From Eubacteriales bacterium (GTDB taxonomy: Bacteria > Bacillota > Clostridia > Lachnospirales > Lachnospiraceae), in the NCBI GenBank assembly GCA_030536555.1, contig JAUNPU010000007.1, positions 62,001 through 126,000 of the forward strand: 64,000 bases of DNA, read 5' to 3'. The position numbers were made by a program, and so were the translations under genes. The notes below the pieces were generated by a model. The model saw only the letters and a list, made by a program, of their open reading frames with translations. It was not told the origin of the DNA and did not search any database. Below are positions 27,285-36,601 of this stretch, piece after piece (positions within the stretch are counted from its first letter, which is position 1; the number at the start of each line of letters is the position of its first letter).

Positions 27285-28208
27285 ATGTATGGCGTTACCA
27301 TTACAGAATTAGCAAATAAAATGAAGTTCCAGAGCATTGTTCGGGACATCGATCTGGATTCCATCGTTCTGTCCCATCCGGATGTGAACCGTCCGGCGCT
27401 GCAGCTGGCGGGATTTTTCGATCACTTTGACAAGGAACGGGTGCAGGTTATCGGACTGGTGGAGCAGGAATATATCAAGACACTTTCACGTGAGCGGAAG
27501 GTGGAGGTCTATGAGAAGCTGGTTTCCAGCGAGATTCCGTGCCTGGTCTACAGCCGGGGACAGATGCCGGATGAGGATATGAAGGATTTGTGCAGCCATT
27601 ACAAGGTACCGTGTCTGGTATCGGAGAAGAGCACTTCCGATCTGATGGCAGAGGTGATCCGCTGGCTGAAGGTCAAGCTGGCACCCTGCATCAGCATTCA
27701 CGGTGTGCTGGTGGATGTATTCGGTGAGGGCGTACTGATCATGGGCGAAAGCGGCATCGGTAAGAGCGAGGCGGCGCTGGAGCTGATCAAGCGCGGACAT
27801 CGACTGGTGACGGATGACGTGGTGGAGATCCGCAAGGTCAGCGACGAGACCCTGGTGGGCAGTGCGCCGGATATCACCAAGCACTTTATCGAGCTGCGAG
27901 GTATCGGAATCATTGACGTAAAGTCCCTGTACGGTGTTGAGAGCGTAAAGGACACCCAGAACATCGACATGGTGATCAAACTGGAGGACTGGGATAAGGA
28001 TAAGGAGTATGACCGGCTGGGACTGGAGGATCAGTACACGGAATTTTTGGGCAACAAGCTTGTGTGCCACAACATCCCGATTCGTCCGGGCAGAAATCTG
28101 GCAATCATCGTAGAGTCCGCGGCAGTCAACTACCGTCAGAAGAAGATGGGCTACAACGCGGCTCAGGAGCTGTACAATCGTGTACAGGCGAACCTGCACA
28201 AGGTTTGA
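27285..28208 (+). CDS. hprK: HPr kinase/phosphorylase
   Basis: 307 residues. The P-loop GESGIGKS is at 154-161, followed by ELIKRGHRLVTDDVVEIRK and the C-terminal signature NIPIRPGRNLAIIVESAAVN. The N-terminal domain is the usual HprK fold. It phosphorylates Ser46 of HPr or Crh in response to glycolytic state and drives carbon catabolite repression. A Crh-like target with Ser46 is encoded 2.9 kb downstream in the same run of genes. SD AAAGGAGCGAG. Confidence 0.97.
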   Translation: MYGVTITELANKMKFQSIVRDIDLDSIVLSHPDVNRPALQLAGFFDHFDKERVQVIGLVEQEYIKTLSRERKVEVYEKLVSSEIPCLVYSRGQMPDEDMKDLCSHYKVPCLVSEKSTSDLMAEVIRWLKVKLAPCISIHGVLVDVFGEGVLIMGESGIGKSEAALELIKRGHRLVTDDVVEIRKVSDETLVGSAPDITKHFIELRGIGIIDVKSLYGVESVKDTQNIDMVIKLEDWDKDKEYDRLGLEDQYTEFLGNKLVCHNIPIRPGRNLAIIVESAAVNYRQKKMGYNAAQELYNRVQANLHKV

Positions 28209-28245
28209 GGAAATGATGAGACTATAACAGAGTAAGAGGATTTTG

Positions 28246-29154
28246 ATGAAAGATTTTGATAACAGATTAGCCGGGATCATGGGTGCGGGCCGGGTCCGCA
28301 CCGGTGAGCCTATGAGCGGCCATACCACATTCCGGGTAGGCGGACCGGCGGACTACTATGTGGAGCCGGAGACCGGTGAGGAGCTGTCCGGTGTGCTGGC
28401 ACTGTGCCGGGAAGCAGGCATGGACTTTATGATCCTGGGAAATGGAAGCAATCTGCTGATCGGTGACAGAGGGTACCGGGGCGTGATGATTGCACCGGGA
28501 AAGTCATTTTCGGAGATTACGGTGGAGGGAGAGCGGATTCGCGCAGGAGCAGGCGCCATGCTGGCGGCTGTGGCGAAGCAGGCTCTCGCTCACAGCCTTA
28601 CGGGGCTGGAATTCGCAGCAGGAATCCCGGGAACCGTCGGCGGCGCGGTATATATGAATGCAGGGGCTTATGGCTCGGAGATGTCAGCGGTGCTGGAGAC
28701 GGTGACGGTGATGGACCGGAGCGGTCAGGTGCTGGTACTTCCGGCATCAGAGCTGGAGCTTGGCTACCGGACCAGCTGCATCAGTGCGAAGGGATATGTG
28801 GTGCTGGAGGCAGTGATCCGGCTGCAGCCGGGAGATGAGGCGGCGATCCGTGAACGGATGGAAGAGCTTTCTCTGCAGCGCAGGACCAAGCAGCCTCTGG
28901 AGTACCCGAGCGCAGGCAGTACCTTTAAGCGGCCGGAGGGATACTTTGCCGGAAAGCTGATTCAGGATGCGGGACTTCGGGGCTTCACGGTAGGCGGCGC
29001 TCAGGTGTCGGAGAAGCACTGTGGATTTGTAATCAATCGGGGCGGAGCTACCGCCGCCGATGTGATGGAGCTGTGCCGGGCGGTGCAGCAGAAGGTCCGG
29101 GAGCAGTTCGGTGTGGAGCTGGAACTGGAAGTGAGAACCTTAGGAGAATTTTGA
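28246..29154 (+). CDS. murB: UDP-N-acetylenolpyruvoylglucosamine reductase
   Basis: 302 residues from ATG 28246 (SD AAGAGGA); a TTG at 28243 is in frame but worse placed. FAD-binding motifs: NMTFRVGG-type GHTTFRVGGPADYYVEP, GNGSNLLIGD, and GLEFAAGIPGTVGGAVYMNAGAYG. The C-terminal catalytic region has YPSAGSTFKRPEGYFAGKLI and ends with the HCGFVINRGGATAADV segment. It reduces enolpyruvyl-UDP-GlcNAc to UDP-MurNAc. Confidence 0.97.
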   Translation: MKDFDNRLAGIMGAGRVRTGEPMSGHTTFRVGGPADYYVEPETGEELSGVLALCREAGMDFMILGNGSNLLIGDRGYRGVMIAPGKSFSEITVEGERIRAGAGAMLAAVAKQALAHSLTGLEFAAGIPGTVGGAVYMNAGAYGSEMSAVLETVTVMDRSGQVLVLPASELELGYRTSCISAKGYVVLEAVIRLQPGDEAAIRERMEELSLQRRTKQPLEYPSAGSTFKRPEGYFAGKLIQDAGLRGFTVGGAQVSEKHCGFVINRGGATAADVMELCRAVQQKVREQFGVELELEVRTLGEF

Positions 29155-29182
29155 TAAGTTTGATACATCGGAGGACAGACAC

Positions 29183-30058
29183 ATGAGACTGGTGATCGTG
29201 ACGGGAATGTCAGGAGCTGGCAAGACCCAGGCGTTAAAGATGCTGGAGGATATCGGATTCTACTGCGTGGACAATCTGCCGATTCCGCTGATGGAGGCTT
29301 TTGCGGAGCTGGCGGCTCAGGGCAAGGCGGCAGACGATCAGGTGGCGCTGGGCATCGATATTCGAAGCGGCAGAGAGCTGCCGGAGCTGCAGCATGTGCT
29401 GGAGAACTGGAAGCAGATGGACCGGCCTTACGAGATCCTGTATCTGGATGCCAGCGATGAGACCCTGGTGAAGCGCTACAAGGAGACCAGACGGGCCCAT
29501 CCCCTTGCGGGAAAGGGCAGAGTGAACAGCGGCATTCAGCTGGAGCGGGAGCGGCTTGCCTTCTTAAAGCAGGAGGCAAAGTACATCATAGACACCAGCC
29601 AGCTGCTGACAAAGGAGCTTCGGGCGGAGCTTGAGAAGATCTTCCTGGAGAACCAGCAGTACCGGAACCTGTTTGTGACGGTGCTTTCCTTTGGCTTTAA
29701 GTACGGGATCCCGGCGGACGCGGACCTGGTGTTCGACGTGCGGTTTCTGCCCAATCCCTACTATGTGGAGGAGCTTCGCAGCCACACGGGCATGGAGTCG
29801 GAGGTGCAGGCGTATGTGCACCGGGGCGGGACGGCAGATGTATTTCTGGAGAAGCTTACGGATATGCTGGAGTTTCTGATCCCCAACTATGTTCAGGAGG
29901 GGAAGAATCAGCTGGTGATCGCCATCGGCTGCACCGGTGGCAAGCACCGGTCCGTGACCATAGCCAATGCGGTGTATCAGCATCTGAGCCGTCACGAGGA
30001 GTTTGGTCTGAAGATCGAGCACCGGGATATTGACAAAGACACAAAGACAAAAAAATAG
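29183..30058 (+). CDS. rapZ: RNase adapter/P-loop protein RapZ (YvcJ)
   Basis: 291 residues. N-terminal Walker A VTGMSGAGKTQALK, then LEDIGFYCVDNLPI. The C-terminal half has SFGFKYGIPADADLVFDVRFLPNPYYVEELR and IGCTGGKHRSVTIAN, the typical RapZ signatures. It binds nucleotides and a regulatory small RNA or metabolite depending on the species. In many Firmicutes it is followed by yvcK and whiA; here whiA follows directly and yvcK is absent from this spot. Confidence 0.96.
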   Translation: MRLVIVTGMSGAGKTQALKMLEDIGFYCVDNLPIPLMEAFAELAAQGKAADDQVALGIDIRSGRELPELQHVLENWKQMDRPYEILYLDASDETLVKRYKETRRAHPLAGKGRVNSGIQLERERLAFLKQEAKYIIDTSQLLTKELRAELEKIFLENQQYRNLFVTVLSFGFKYGIPADADLVFDVRFLPNPYYVEELRSHTGMESEVQAYVHRGGTADVFLEKLTDMLEFLIPNYVQEGKNQLVIAIGCTGGKHRSVTIANAVYQHLSRHEEFGLKIEHRDIDKDTKTKK

Positions 30059-30067
30059 AGGTGAGAG

Positions 30068-31027
30068 ATGTCATTTTCCTCCAGCGTAAAGGATGAGCTT
30101 TCCCGCCAGCTGAGCCCGGCGAGGCACTGCCAGATTGCAGAGATGGCTGCAATCATCAGTCTCTGCGGGCGCATCCACATTTCGGAAAAAAACGAATACC
30201 GCGTTAAAATTCATACAGAAAATGTGGCAGTTGCAAGAAAGTACTTTACATTATTGAAAAAAACATTTAATATAAATACTGATATTTCCATTCGTCAGGG
30301 ATCTGGGAATCACAGGAGCCGCACGTATACGGTAGCTGTGCTGAAAGCGGAGGATGCACTCCGGGTTCTGCAGGCAGCCAAATTGATTGACCGTTATGGG
30401 GAGATCGAAGAGAATCTGTCATTGGCGCAGAATGTGGTCATTCAGCAGAACTGCTGCAAGCGGGCATTTATCCGCGGGGCATTTCTGGCGGCAGGGTCCA
30501 TCAGCGACCCGGAGAAGTTCTACCATTTTGAGATTGCCTGTGCCACGGAGGCGAAGGCGGCTCAGGTTAAGGGACTGATTCTTTCCTTTGGACTGGATGC
30601 CAAGATTGTGCAGCGCAAGAAGTATTTTGTGGTGTACATCAAGGAGGGCAGCCAGATTGTAGACATCCTGAATGTAATGGAGGCGCCGACTGCGCTTATG
30701 GAGCTGGAGAATATCCGGATTGTGAAGGAGATGCGGGGCAGTGTGAACCGTCAGGTGAACTGCGAGACCGCCAACATCAACAAGACGGTATCTGCCGCCG
30801 TGAAGCAGATGGAAGATATCACTTATATCAGAGACACCATAGGTTTTGACACGCTGCCGGAAGGGCTGCAGGAGATTGCGGAGCTTCGGCTGTTGAGACC
30901 GGAAGCAACATTAAAAGAACTCGGAGAGGCTCTCGACCCGCCGGTTGGCAAGTCAGGCGTCAACCACCGGCTGCGAAAGCTGGGAAGCCTTGCGGAGAAG
31001 CTGCGGGAGCAGAGTCTGAGCGAATGA
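30068..31027 (+). CDS. whiA: DNA-binding protein WhiA
   Basis: 319 residues: an N-terminal homing-endonuclease-like fold (residues 1-215, KRAFIRGAFLAAGSISDPEKFYHFEI) without obvious nuclease residues, and a C-terminal HTH (LKELGEALDPPVGKSGVNHRLRKL). It starts 9 nt after rapZ with SD AGAGGTGAG. It is involved in division and chromosome functions in Firmicutes. Confidence 0.96.
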   Translation: MSFSSSVKDELSRQLSPARHCQIAEMAAIISLCGRIHISEKNEYRVKIHTENVAVARKYFTLLKKTFNINTDISIRQGSGNHRSRTYTVAVLKAEDALRVLQAAKLIDRYGEIEENLSLAQNVVIQQNCCKRAFIRGAFLAAGSISDPEKFYHFEIACATEAKAAQVKGLILSFGLDAKIVQRKKYFVVYIKEGSQIVDILNVMEAPTALMELENIRIVKEMRGSVNRQVNCETANINKTVSAAVKQMEDITYIRDTIGFDTLPEGLQEIAELRLLRPEATLKELGEALDPPVGKSGVNHRLRKLGSLAEKLREQSLSE

Positions 31028-31063
31028 GCGTGACCAGACGCTTGCATCATGAGGAGGATAATT

Positions 31064-31321
31064 ATGTTAAAGAAAACTATCACGATTGGACTTTCATCAG
31101 GACTTGAAGCCAGACCAGTGGCAATGCTGGTTCAGATTGCCAGTCAGTATGACAGCATGATCTATGTGGAGAACCAGAATGCCCGCGTCAATGCCAAGAG
31201 CATTATGGGTATGATGACCCTGGGCATGGGCTCCGGGGAGGAGATTACCGTATCCGCTGACGGCGCAGATGAGGGCGCAGCCATGGATGAGATTGAGAAG
31301 TATCTGATGGGTGAGAAGTAG
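31064..31321 (+). CDS. Crh-like HPr family protein with Glu at position 15
   Basis: 85 residues from ATG 31064, with AGGAGG 7 nt upstream; the in-frame ATG 31049 has no SD. The HPr fold is clear (VNAKSIMGMMTLGMGSGEEITVSADG). Numbering from this start, residue 46 is Ser, the HprK target, while residue 15, His in a PTS HPr, is Glu (GLEARP). It therefore cannot carry the phosphoryl group for sugar transport but can be Ser-phosphorylated. This is the logic of Bacillus Crh, which has Gln15 and also follows whiA. A regulatory partner of CcpA is the likely role. Confidence 0.88.
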   Translation: MLKKTITIGLSSGLEARPVAMLVQIASQYDSMIYVENQNARVNAKSIMGMMTLGMGSGEEITVSADGADEGAAMDEIEKYLMGEK

Positions 31322-31371
31322 GCAGAAGCTGAAACTTGTGATGGGGATTTATAACAGTTGAAGGAATAGAA

Positions 31372-31430
31372 GAGGCAGATCATACCGGCGCTGCGAAGGT
31401 GCAGTTCGGGGTGGTCTGCCTTCGTTTTTT
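31372..31430 (+). terminator. intrinsic terminator after the Crh-like gene
   Basis: AGGCAGATCATACC (from 31373) pairs with GGTGGTCTGCCT (ending near 31421) with a few mismatches, followed by TTCGTTTTTT. It separates the hprK-crh run from dnaE. Confidence 0.75.
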
Positions 31431-31511
31431 GTGATATACTGAAAGAAGTACAGGAGCTGCGGACCTACGGGGCAGTTCCATGCAAATATCGGACAGATGA
31501 AGGAGAACAAC

Positions 31512-34500
31512 GTGGCATTTACACATTTGCACGTCCATACGGAGTACAGTCTGCTGGACGGTTCCTGTAAGATCAAAGAGCTGGCGGCCCGGGCGAAGGA
31601 GCTGGGCATGGACAGCATGGCGATCACCGATCACGGCGTGATGTACGGTGTGATCGATTTCTACCGGGCAGCCAGAGAGGTGGGAATCAAGCCCATCATC
31701 GGCTGTGAGGTATATGTGGCGCCGGGATCCCGGTTCGACCGGGAGTCAGTCAGCGGCGAGGACCGGTACTACCACCTGGTGCTGCTGGCGGAGAATGATA
31801 CCGGCTATCACAATCTGATGAAGATCGTGTCCAGCGGATTTGTGGACGGATTTTATTATAAACCAAGGGTAGACTATGAGATACTGGAGCAGTACCACGA
31901 GGGCGTGATTGCCTTAAGTGCCTGTCTGGCAGGCGAGGTGCAGCGATACCTTGCCCGGGGCATGTACGAGGAGGCCTGCAGGTCAGCCAGACGCTATGAG
32001 GGAATCTTTGGCAAGGGGAATTTCTTCCTGGAGCTGCAGGACCACGGCATTGCCATGCAGAAGTCGGTGAATCAGGGACTTATGAGAATGAGCCGGGACC
32101 TTTCCATGGAGCTGGTGGCTACCAACGATATCCACTACACCTTTGCGGAAGATGAGAAGGCACATGACATTCTGCTGTGCATCCAGACCGGCAAGAAGGT
32201 GACGGACGAGAACCGGATGCGGTATGAGGGCGGGCAGTATTACTGCAAGTCCGAGGAGGAGATGCGGGCGCTGTTTCCCTATGCCTTAGAAGCCATCGAG
32301 AACACCCACCGGATTGCAGAGCGGTGCAATGTGGAGATCGAATTCGGCGTGACCAAGCTGCCAAAGTACGATGTGCCGGAGGGATATGACTCCTGGAGCT
32401 ACCTGAACCACCTCTGTCAGGAGGGCATGGCAAAGCGCTATCCGGATGATGACGGGACGCTGCAGAAGCGTCTGGACTATGAGCTGGGAGTTATCCACAA
32501 TATGGGATATGTGGACTACTTCCTGATCGTGTGGGACTTTATCCACTTTGCAAGGTCTCATGATATTATGGTGGGACCGGGGCGGGGCTCGGCGGCAGGC
32601 AGCATCGTGTCCTACTGTCTGGAGATCACCAACATCGACCCGGTGCGGTACGACCTGCTGTTTGAGCGGTTTCTGAACCCGGAGCGTGTATCCATGCCGG
32701 ATATTGATATTGACTTCTGCTTCGAGCGGCGTCAGGAGGTCATCGACTACGTGGTGGAGAAGTACGGCAAGGACCAGGTGGTGCAGATCGTCACCTTCGG
32801 AACCCTGGCGGCAAAGGGTGTCATCCGGGACGTGGGACGCGTGCTGGACCTGCCCTACGCCCGCTGTGACGCCATTGCCAAGATGGTGCCGAATGATCTG
32901 GGCATGACCCTGGACAAGGCGCTGAAGCAGAATCCGGAGCTTCGGGAGGCATATCAGCAGGACGAGGAAGTGAAGTACCTGATCGACATGGCGAAGCGTC
33001 TGGAAGGACTTCCCCGCCACACCTCCATGCATGCGGCAGGCGTGGTGATCGGTCAGCGGAAGATGGACGAGTTTGTGCCTCTGTCAAGGGCGTCGGACGG
33101 CACCATCACCACCCAGTTCACCATGACGACCCTGGAAGAACTGGGACTTTTGAAAATGGATTTCCTGGGACTGCGGACCCTGACGGTAATCCAGAATGCA
33201 GTCCGCCAGGTGGAGAAGAACTGTGGTATCCGGCTGGATATGGAAGCCATCGATTACAACGACAGAGAGGTGCTGGCAGCCATCGGCACAGGCAAGTGCG
33301 ACGGCATATTCCAGCTGGAGAGTTCGGGCATGAAGAGCTTTATGAAGGAGCTGAAGCCGGAGAATCTGGAGGATGTGATCGCGGGAATCTCCCTGTACCG
33401 TCCGGGTCCCATGGACTTCATCCCCCGGTACTTAAAGGGCAAGAATGACCGTGGCTCCATTACCTATGAGTGTCCACAGCTGGAGCATATTCTGGGACCG
33501 ACCTACGGCTGTATCGTCTATCAGGAGCAGGTTATGCAGATCGTGCGGGATCTGGCGGGCTATACCATGGGGCGAAGCGACCTGGTGCGCCGTGCCATGT
33601 CCAAGAAGAAGACCGCGGTCATGGAGAAGGAGCGGCAGAACTTCGTCTATGGCAATCTGGCGGAGGGGGTGACCGGCTGTGTGAACAACGGCATTGACGA
33701 GAAAACCGCCAACCAGATCTACGATGAGATGATCGACTTTGCAAAGTACGCCTTCAACAAGTCCCATGCAGCCTGCTACGCGGTGGTGGCATACCAGACG
33801 GCATTTTTAAAGTTCTACTATCCGAAGGAATTCATGGCGGCGCTGATGACCTCTGTCATGGACAACACGGCGAAGGTATCGGAGTATATTCTCTCCTGCC
33901 GTCAGATGGGAATCAGTATCCTGCCGCCGGACATCAATGAGGGGGAGAGCGGATTCTCCGTGTCCGGCAATGCGATCCGGTACGGTCTGTCTGCCATCAA
34001 GAGCGTGGGGCGCAACGTGGTGGATGCCATTCTCCGGGACCGGAAGCTGAACGGACCTTATGTGTCTCTGGATGACTTTGTGGAGCGGATGGGCGGCAGG
34101 GAGGTCAACAAGCGGACCCTGGAGAACTTCATCAAGGCAGGCGCCATGGACCAGCTTCCCGGCAACCGCAGGCAGAAGACCATGATTGCGCCGGAGCTGA
34201 TCGACCAGAAAAGCAAGGACCGGAAGAACAGTCTGGAAGGGCAGATGAGCCTGTTCGACTTCGCCGGTGAGGAGGAGAAGGAGCAGTACCAGATCACCAT
34301 GCCGAGGGTTCCGGAGTTCCCCAGGGAGGAGCTGCTGGCGTTTGAGAAGGAGATTCTGGGCATCTATGTCAGCGGTCATCCCATGGAGGAGTATATGGAG
34401 ACCTGGCGAAACAGCATCACAGCAAAGACTTCCGACTTCATGGTGGACGAGGAGACCGGTCGGGCTGTGGTGGAGGACGGCGCCCGGGTGACCATCGGAG

Positions 34501-34979
34501 GCATGATCACCGGCAAGGTGGTGAAGGTCACCAAGACCGGCAAGCAGATGGCATTTATCACCATCGAGGACATGGTGGGCTCCGTGGAGGTGCTGGTATT
34601 CCCCAGAGACTATGAGAACAAGCGGAACCTGCTGAATGAGGAGGCGAAGGTATTTATCCAGGGGCGGACCTCCATCGGCGACGATCCGGTGGGTAAGCTG
34701 ATCTGCGAGCAGGTGATTCCCTTCGAGGCGGTTCCCAAGGAGCTGTGGCTGAAGTTTGCGGATAAGGCAGAGTACGACGAGAAGCAGAAGACGGTGATGG
34801 ACACGCTCCGGATGGCGGAGGGTGCGGATACGGTCATCATTTATCTGGAGAAGGAACGGGCCAGGAAGGTGCTTCCTGCCAACTGGAAAGTCAGTGCCGG
34901 AAAGGCCATGACAGAGGCACTGATGAAAATTCTTGGTGAAAAAAATGTCAAAGTTGTCGAAAAGGGATTGAAAAGATAA
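31512..34979 (+). CDS. dnaE: DNA polymerase III alpha subunit DnaE
   Basis: 1155 residues. The start is placed at GTG 31512 because AGGAG is 8 nt upstream and the protein then begins MAFTHLHVHTEYSLLDG as in the family; ATG 31497 lies on that SD. The PHP domain is at 1-270, the palm has PGRGSAAGSIVSYCL and MPDIDIDF with catalytic aspartates, then HTSMHAAGVVIG, the beta-binding and HhH regions, and a C-terminal OB domain (VTIGGMITGKVVKVTKTGKQ). This is the replicative DnaE type without the PolC exonuclease insert. Confidence 0.97.
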   Translation: MAFTHLHVHTEYSLLDGSCKIKELAARAKELGMDSMAITDHGVMYGVIDFYRAAREVGIKPIIGCEVYVAPGSRFDRESVSGEDRYYHLVLLAENDTGYHNLMKIVSSGFVDGFYYKPRVDYEILEQYHEGVIALSACLAGEVQRYLARGMYEEACRSARRYEGIFGKGNFFLELQDHGIAMQKSVNQGLMRMSRDLSMELVATNDIHYTFAEDEKAHDILLCIQTGKKVTDENRMRYEGGQYYCKSEEEMRALFPYALEAIENTHRIAERCNVEIEFGVTKLPKYDVPEGYDSWSYLNHLCQEGMAKRYPDDDGTLQKRLDYELGVIHNMGYVDYFLIVWDFIHFARSHDIMVGPGRGSAAGSIVSYCLEITNIDPVRYDLLFERFLNPERVSMPDIDIDFCFERRQEVIDYVVEKYGKDQVVQIVTFGTLAAKGVIRDVGRVLDLPYARCDAIAKMVPNDLGMTLDKALKQNPELREAYQQDEEVKYLIDMAKRLEGLPRHTSMHAAGVVIGQRKMDEFVPLSRASDGTITTQFTMTTLEELGLLKMDFLGLRTLTVIQNAVRQVEKNCGIRLDMEAIDYNDREVLAAIGTGKCDGIFQLESSGMKSFMKELKPENLEDVIAGISLYRPGPMDFIPRYLKGKNDRGSITYECPQLEHILGPTYGCIVYQEQVMQIVRDLAGYTMGRSDLVRRAMSKKKTAVMEKERQNFVYGNLAEGVTGCVNNGIDEKTANQIYDEMIDFAKYAFNKSHAACYAVVAYQTAFLKFYYPKEFMAALMTSVMDNTAKVSEYILSCRQMGISILPPDINEGESGFSVSGNAIRYGLSAIKSVGRNVVDAILRDRKLNGPYVSLDDFVERMGGREVNKRTLENFIKAGAMDQLPGNRRQKTMIAPELIDQKSKDRKNSLEGQMSLFDFAGEEEKEQYQITMPRVPEFPREELLAFEKEILGIYVSGHPMEEYMETWRNSITAKTSDFMVDEETGRAVVEDGARVTIGGMITGKVVKVTKTGKQMAFITIEDMVGSVEVLVFPRDYENKRNLLNEEAKVFIQGRTSIGDDPVGKLICEQVIPFEAVPKELWLKFADKAEYDEKQKTVMDTLRMAEGADTVIIYLEKERARKVLPANWKVSAGKAMTEALMKILGEKNVKVVEKGLKR

Positions 34980-34996
34980 ATAAAATGGTTTATTAT
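34968..34996 (+). promoter_or_regulatory. promoter of the phosphofructokinase gene
   Basis: TTGAAA (34968-34973), a 17-nt spacer, TATTAT (34991-34996). The -35 overlaps the last codons of dnaE. It gives a leader of about 95 nt before ATG 35100. Confidence 0.7.
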
Positions 34997-35099
34997 ATGC
35001 TATGTATGAAAAAAAGTACGCAGACAGATCGGGTATAGATGGAATGGTAACTGCAAGCAGTTACGGAGAGTGCCGATAAGGAAACAGGAGGAAACAGCT

Positions 35100-36074
35100 A
35101 TGGCAAAAGAAGTTAAGACAATCGGTGTCCTTACAAGTGGTGGCGATGCACCTGGTATGAACGCAGCAATTCGTGCAGTGGTCCGCACCGCAATGAATAA
35201 GGGTATCAAGGTAAAGGGAATCATGCGAGGATATGCAGGTCTCTTACAGGAAGAGATTGTGGATATGGAAAGCACCAGCGTTTCTAATATTATCTACCGT
35301 GGCGGTACGATCCTGTATACGGCAAGATGTATGGAGTTTACCACAGAAGAGGGACAGAGACAGGGTGCGGAGATCTGCCGCAAGCACAATATAGACGGTA
35401 TCGTGGTTATCGGCGGTGACGGTTCCTTCCGCGGAGCCGGCAAGCTGGCAGCTCTGGGCATCAACACCATCGGCGTGCCGGGAACCATTGACCTGGATGT
35501 GGCATGTACCGACTACACCATCGGCTTCGACACCGCAGTGAATACGGCGATGGAAGCAATCGATAAGGTGCGTGATACCTCTACCTCCCATGAGCGCTGC
35601 AGTATCATCGAGGTTATGGGACGTAATGCAGGCTATCTGGCACTGTGGTGCGGCATCGGTAACGGCGCAGAGGACATCCTGCTGCCGGAGCGCTACAACG
35701 GCGACGAGCAGGCACTGATCAACCGGATTATTGAGAACCGTAAGAGCGGTAAGAAGCACAACATCATCATCAACGCAGAGGGTATCGGACATTCCACCTC
35801 CATGGCAAGAAGAATCGAGGCAGCTACCGGTATCGAGACCAGAGCGACCATCTTAGGACACATGCAGCGTGGCGGTACACCGACCTGTAAGGACCGTGTC
35901 TATGCGTCCATCATGGGCGCCAAGGCAGCGATGCTTCTGTGCGAGGGCAAGAGCAACCGCGTGGTAGCTTACAAGAACGGCGAGTATGTGGATTATGACA
36001 TTCAGGAAGCTCTGCAGATGACGAAGGATATTCCGGAGGATCAGTACGAGATCGCTCAGATGCTGGTAAAATAA
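35100..36074 (+). CDS. pfkA: 6-phosphofructokinase
   Basis: 324 residues from ATG 35100 (AGGAGG upstream). Motifs: LTSGGDAPGMNAAIRA, the ATP-type GGDGSFRGA, the catalytic loop PGTIDLDVACTDYTIGFDTA and EVMGRNAGYLAL. The catalytic Asp pair is read as TIDLD rather than the textbook TIDND; Leu here is, as far as I recall, common in clostridial relatives. GGDGS argues for ATP rather than pyrophosphate use. It commits fructose-6-phosphate to glycolysis and sits near hprK/crh, which sense the same flux. Confidence 0.95.
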   Translation: MAKEVKTIGVLTSGGDAPGMNAAIRAVVRTAMNKGIKVKGIMRGYAGLLQEEIVDMESTSVSNIIYRGGTILYTARCMEFTTEEGQRQGAEICRKHNIDGIVVIGGDGSFRGAGKLAALGINTIGVPGTIDLDVACTDYTIGFDTAVNTAMEAIDKVRDTSTSHERCSIIEVMGRNAGYLALWCGIGNGAEDILLPERYNGDEQALINRIIENRKSGKKHNIIINAEGIGHSTSMARRIEAATGIETRATILGHMQRGGTPTCKDRVYASIMGAKAAMLLCEGKSNRVVAYKNGEYVDYDIQEALQMTKDIPEDQYEIAQMLVK

Positions 36075-36148
36075 CAGATTAATATGGAAATAATGTGACG
36101 GTACCAGGGTGAAGCAGCCCGTGGACCGGAAGCACAGATACAGTGAAA

Positions 36149-36176
36149 ACCCGGCGGTCAGACCTGCCGGGCTTTC
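36149..36176 (+). terminator. terminator after pfkA
   Basis: CCCGGCGG and its partner CTGCCGGG form a GC-rich hairpin at 36150-36171, followed by CTTTCGTT. Confidence 0.7.
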
Positions 36177-36205
36177 GTTGACTTATAAGGTAACAGGAGA
36201 ATGAG

Positions 36206-36601
36206 ATGACAGGACATGAGGAAAATATCGTACTTTGCGGCTCCAACAGCTATGAGCGGAAGTACTACTTTAATGAAGAGTTCAGCGAGCTGCCGGAGGC
36301 AATCCAGAAGGAGCTGCAGGTCATGTGCGTGTGGTTCACAGAGGAGTGCGGCGGCATCCTGACCATGGAATTTGAGGAGGACGGAACACTGGAGTTCAAG
36401 CACACCACCTCCGAGTACGACGGCTACTACGATGAGATCGGAGTGGACTTAAAGATCAAGCAGTTTCGCAGAGAGCGCAGAGACCTCTTAGAGGCGCTGG
36501 AGCTGTACTTTAAGGTGTTCTATCTGGGGGAGACTGTGGAAGAGCTTGCAGGAGGCGGACAGACAGCCGGGGATGACGACAGTGAGGGCACGGAGGCATG
36601 A
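36206..36601 (+). CDS. small acidic conserved protein (DUF6145-like)
   Basis: 131 residues, acidic, no signal or membrane segment. It resembles small Lachnospiraceae proteins annotated DUF6145 (pattern YERKYYFN..FSELPEAIQKELQ..CV..TEECGGI), with low certainty of the name. Its end overlaps the dusB start by 4 nt (ATGA), so the two are translationally coupled. No function is known. SD ACAGGAGAATGAG before ATG 36206. Confidence 0.72.
   Translation: MTGHEENIVLCGSNSYERKYYFNEEFSELPEAIQKELQVMCVWFTEECGGILTMEFEEDGTLEFKHTTSEYDGYYDEIGVDLKIKQFRRERRDLLEALELYFKVFYLGETVEELAGGGQTAGDDDSEGTEA

Noticed and set aside
35100..36074. Pyrophosphate-dependent phosphofructokinase
   Set aside because: The GGDGS motif is that of ATP-dependent enzymes. 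The TIDLD variant alone is not enough to change the call.
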